DNA of 6,725 nucleotides from Lachnospiraceae bacterium UBA3386 (GTDB lineage Bacteria; Bacillota; Clostridia; Lachnospirales; Lachnospiraceae). Made by a program: the position numbers and the translations under genes. Position 1 is the first letter of the stretch. Each line of letters starts with the position of its first letter. Location: the NCBI GenBank assembly GCA_002358875.1, contig DEPS01000158.1, positions 1,436 to 8,160 of the forward strand. The letters are read 5' to 3'. The notes beneath the pieces were generated by a model. The model was not told the DNA's origin. It was given only the letters and a program-made list of their open reading frames with translations, and searched no databases. Positions 5,964-6,725 of this stretch are shown in pieces.

Positions 5964-5990
5964 CTATATTCTGACTATAAACCCATGCAT
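5964..5990 (-). CDS. Possible 8-codon micro-ORF, CreT-like candidate
   Basis: ATG-CAT-GGG-TTT-ATA-GTC-AGA-ATA-TAG starts about 8 nt after the predicted transcription start and ends just before the pseudo-repeat. Of its eight codons, two are ATA and one is AGA, codons often read by scarce tRNAs. Known CreT toxin RNAs are mini-ORFs that trap rare tRNAs and lie next to a CreA guide, so the position is suggestive. There is no ribosome binding site and the leader is very short, so this could be chance. Confidence 0.2.
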   Translation of the reverse strand: MHGFIVRI

Positions 5991-6001
5991 GCAAGTTTAA
6001 T

Positions 6002-6020
6002 GTCATTATATATTATAAGT
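6002..6020 (+). promoter_or_regulatory. Predicted target of the pseudo-spacer with PAM-like GTC
   Basis: Positions 6005-6020 match the pseudo-spacer at 14 of 16 positions. Mismatches are at guide positions 6 and 8 only, and the match ends at 16. The three bases before it (6002-6004) are GTC, two of three identical to the type I-C PAM TTC. The site covers the whole -10 hexamer of the cas5c promoter, so an effector complex bound here would block RNA polymerase. Incomplete pairing would be expected to prevent Cas3-mediated degradation. Confidence 0.62.
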
Positions 6021-6033
6021 AAAACATAGTCAA
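6005..6033 (-). promoter_or_regulatory. Sigma-A/sigma-70 type promoter of the cas5c operon
   Basis: On the minus strand TTGACT (6033-6028) is separated by exactly 17 bp from TATAAT (6010-6005). This is one base off the consensus -35, with a perfect -10 and ideal spacing. Transcription would start near 5998 and run through the micro-ORF, pseudo-repeat and hairpin into cas5c. It lies 29 nt past the cas3 stop codon, so cas5c and the genes after it can be expressed independently of cas3. Confidence 0.8.
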
Positions 6034-6052
6034 TCTATCTTTCTATGGTTTT
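6021..6052. promoter_or_regulatory. Inverted repeat overlapping the -35 box
   Basis: AAAACCATAG and CTATGTTTT on the minus strand form a 9-bp dyad with one bulged base around a 13-nt centre. The right arm overlaps the first two bases of the -35 hexamer. It could be an operator for a repressor, or a weak terminator for the cas3 transcript (AT-rich stem followed by UUUU). It is too AT-rich to decide by eye. Confidence 0.4.
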
Positions 6053-6062
6053 CATATTTCAA

Positions 6063-6725
6063 TCATTGGCATTCGACAAAAGGATCAATATCTATTTCAG
6101 AGCCTATCTGCAAACCCATATCATCCGAGTAGCATTTTTCAAAAGATGGCCGAAGAACATAAAAATCACTTACACGTTCAGACCTCTCATGCCTTTCGGA
6201 GTAGCAAAGACGTTCAGCCACAATATCGATCTGCTCCGCCTTTCCTCGAGATACAGAAACCGTGATGTTTACAGCCTTCTTAATTAAAAAAGGTGTAATT
6301 CCATCTTCAAGTGCACTTTTTTTTATTTCATTGAACTCCTCCATACATGACTTATAAGGAACAATAATCCTCACTCCCTCATCGTTGATAAGCTGATACT
6401 GTTTGTCGACTTTCTCATACTGCCTGAGTCGAATCGCATTGATCAAATTCTTCTTATCAGACGCGGAATCAAAAAGCAGGCGATAATATTCCCTGATGCA
6501 GCAAACATCATGAATATCAATTTCATGCATTTTCAAAATAAACTCGACAGTCTGCGCTGCATGTTCATACCATTTTCCAGGATAGGCCGGCTCTTCCTCA
6601 TCCGGTTTAAAAACTACAACCTTGCCTTTGCCCTTGAGTTTCCCATTTCTGTTACAGCGCCCCGCAGCCTGTATAATAGAATCCAAAGGTCCTAATGCCC
6701 GATAAACTGTCTCAAAATCGAGATC
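6063..6725 (-). CDS. cas3: CRISPR-associated helicase-nuclease Cas3 (C-terminal part)
   Basis: Cas3 is recruited by the target-bound Cascade and unwinds and degrades the DNA. Only the last 220 residues are in the window. The frame is open through the right edge, so the gene continues off-window and no start can be given. Superfamily 2 helicase motif VI, QAAGRCNR, lies at residues 19-26 of the visible part (about 6648-6671), preceded by DLDFETVYRALGPLDSIIQ, which is typical of Cas3. The remaining 190 or so residues are the variable accessory C-terminal domain. The HD nuclease domain and motifs I-V would be in the missing part. It ends in TGA 29 nt before the -35 box of the next promoter, in the same orientation as the other cas genes. 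Confidence 0.95.
   Translation of the reverse strand, partial: DLDFETVYRALGPLDSIIQAAGRCNRNGKLKGKGKVVVFKPDEEEPAYPGKWYEHAAQTVEFILKMHEIDIHDVCCIREYYRLLFDSASDKKNLINAIRLRQYEKVDKQYQLINDEGVRIIVPYKSCMEEFNEIKKSALEDGITPFLIKKAVNITVSVSRGKAEQIDIVAERLCYSERHERSERVSDFYVLRPSFEKCYSDDMGLQIGSEIDIDPFVECQ

Noticed and set aside
6021..6033. Pseudo-spacer compared with the minus strand of the promoter (CTTATAA shared)
   Set aside because: The match is only 10 of 14, with a wrong PAM-side triplet. The plus-strand match at 6005-6020 is clearly better and properly phased.
6055..6063. GATTGAAAT on the minus strand at the cas3 stop codon, resembling the end of a second pseudo-repeat
   Set aside because: There is no stable hairpin directly upstream, it lies upstream of the promoter, and it overlaps the cas3 coding end. 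A 9-nt AT-rich match here is easily chance.

Overview
This window is the core of a type I-C CRISPR-Cas locus, all encoded on the minus strand. From right to left it holds the C-terminal third of cas3 (cut by the right edge), cas5c, cas8c with an internal cas11c start, cas7c, cas4, cas1, cas2, a leader, and the first repeat of a CRISPR array that runs off the left edge. Strong AGGAGG-type ribosome binding sites, moderate-to-low GC and very AT-rich spacers suggest a Bacillota/Clostridia-type host. That assignment is an inference from sequence style, and no marker gene fixes the species.

Layout: 1-32 is a complete 32-nt I-C repeat. 33-156 is the AT-rich leader, with a 13-bp palindrome close to the repeat. 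157-202 is a long hairpin directly after the cas2 stop. 203-2194 is the adaptation module (cas2, cas1, cas4), with overlapping or nearly touching genes. 2184-5800 is the effector module (cas7c, cas8c/cas11c, cas5c), interrupted only by a 110-nt gap between cas8c and cas7c. 5801-6062 is an unusually long, structured gap between cas5c and cas3. 6063-6725 is partial cas3.

The gap between cas3 and cas5c is the most interesting part. It holds a near-consensus promoter (TTGACT, 17 bp, TATAAT on the minus strand) followed by a degenerate copy of the CRISPR repeat. This copy keeps the 3' end GAATTGAAAT exactly, and it keeps a hairpin at the same place but with a different stem sequence. The 16 nt after this pseudo-repeat match the plus strand of the promoter's own -10 region at 14 of 16 positions. 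One of the two mismatches is at position 6, which type I complexes tolerate, and the match is preceded by GTC, close to the I-C PAM TTC. This is the architecture expected of a crRNA-like autorepressor (CreR) or CRISPR-resembling antitoxin (CreA): Cas5c/Cas8c/Cas7 loaded with this RNA would sit on the promoter that makes them. Two micro-ORFs and a strong hairpin lie in the same leader and may be part of the switch.

Working model: the promoter drives cas5c-cas8c-cas7c and probably cas4-cas1-cas2. Cas5c processes both the array transcript and the pseudo-repeat. When real crRNAs are scarce, the effector carries the pseudo-guide and represses the promoter without cleaving it. Cas3 degrades DNA during true interference, and Cas1-Cas2-Cas4 add spacers at the leader end of the array at the left edge.
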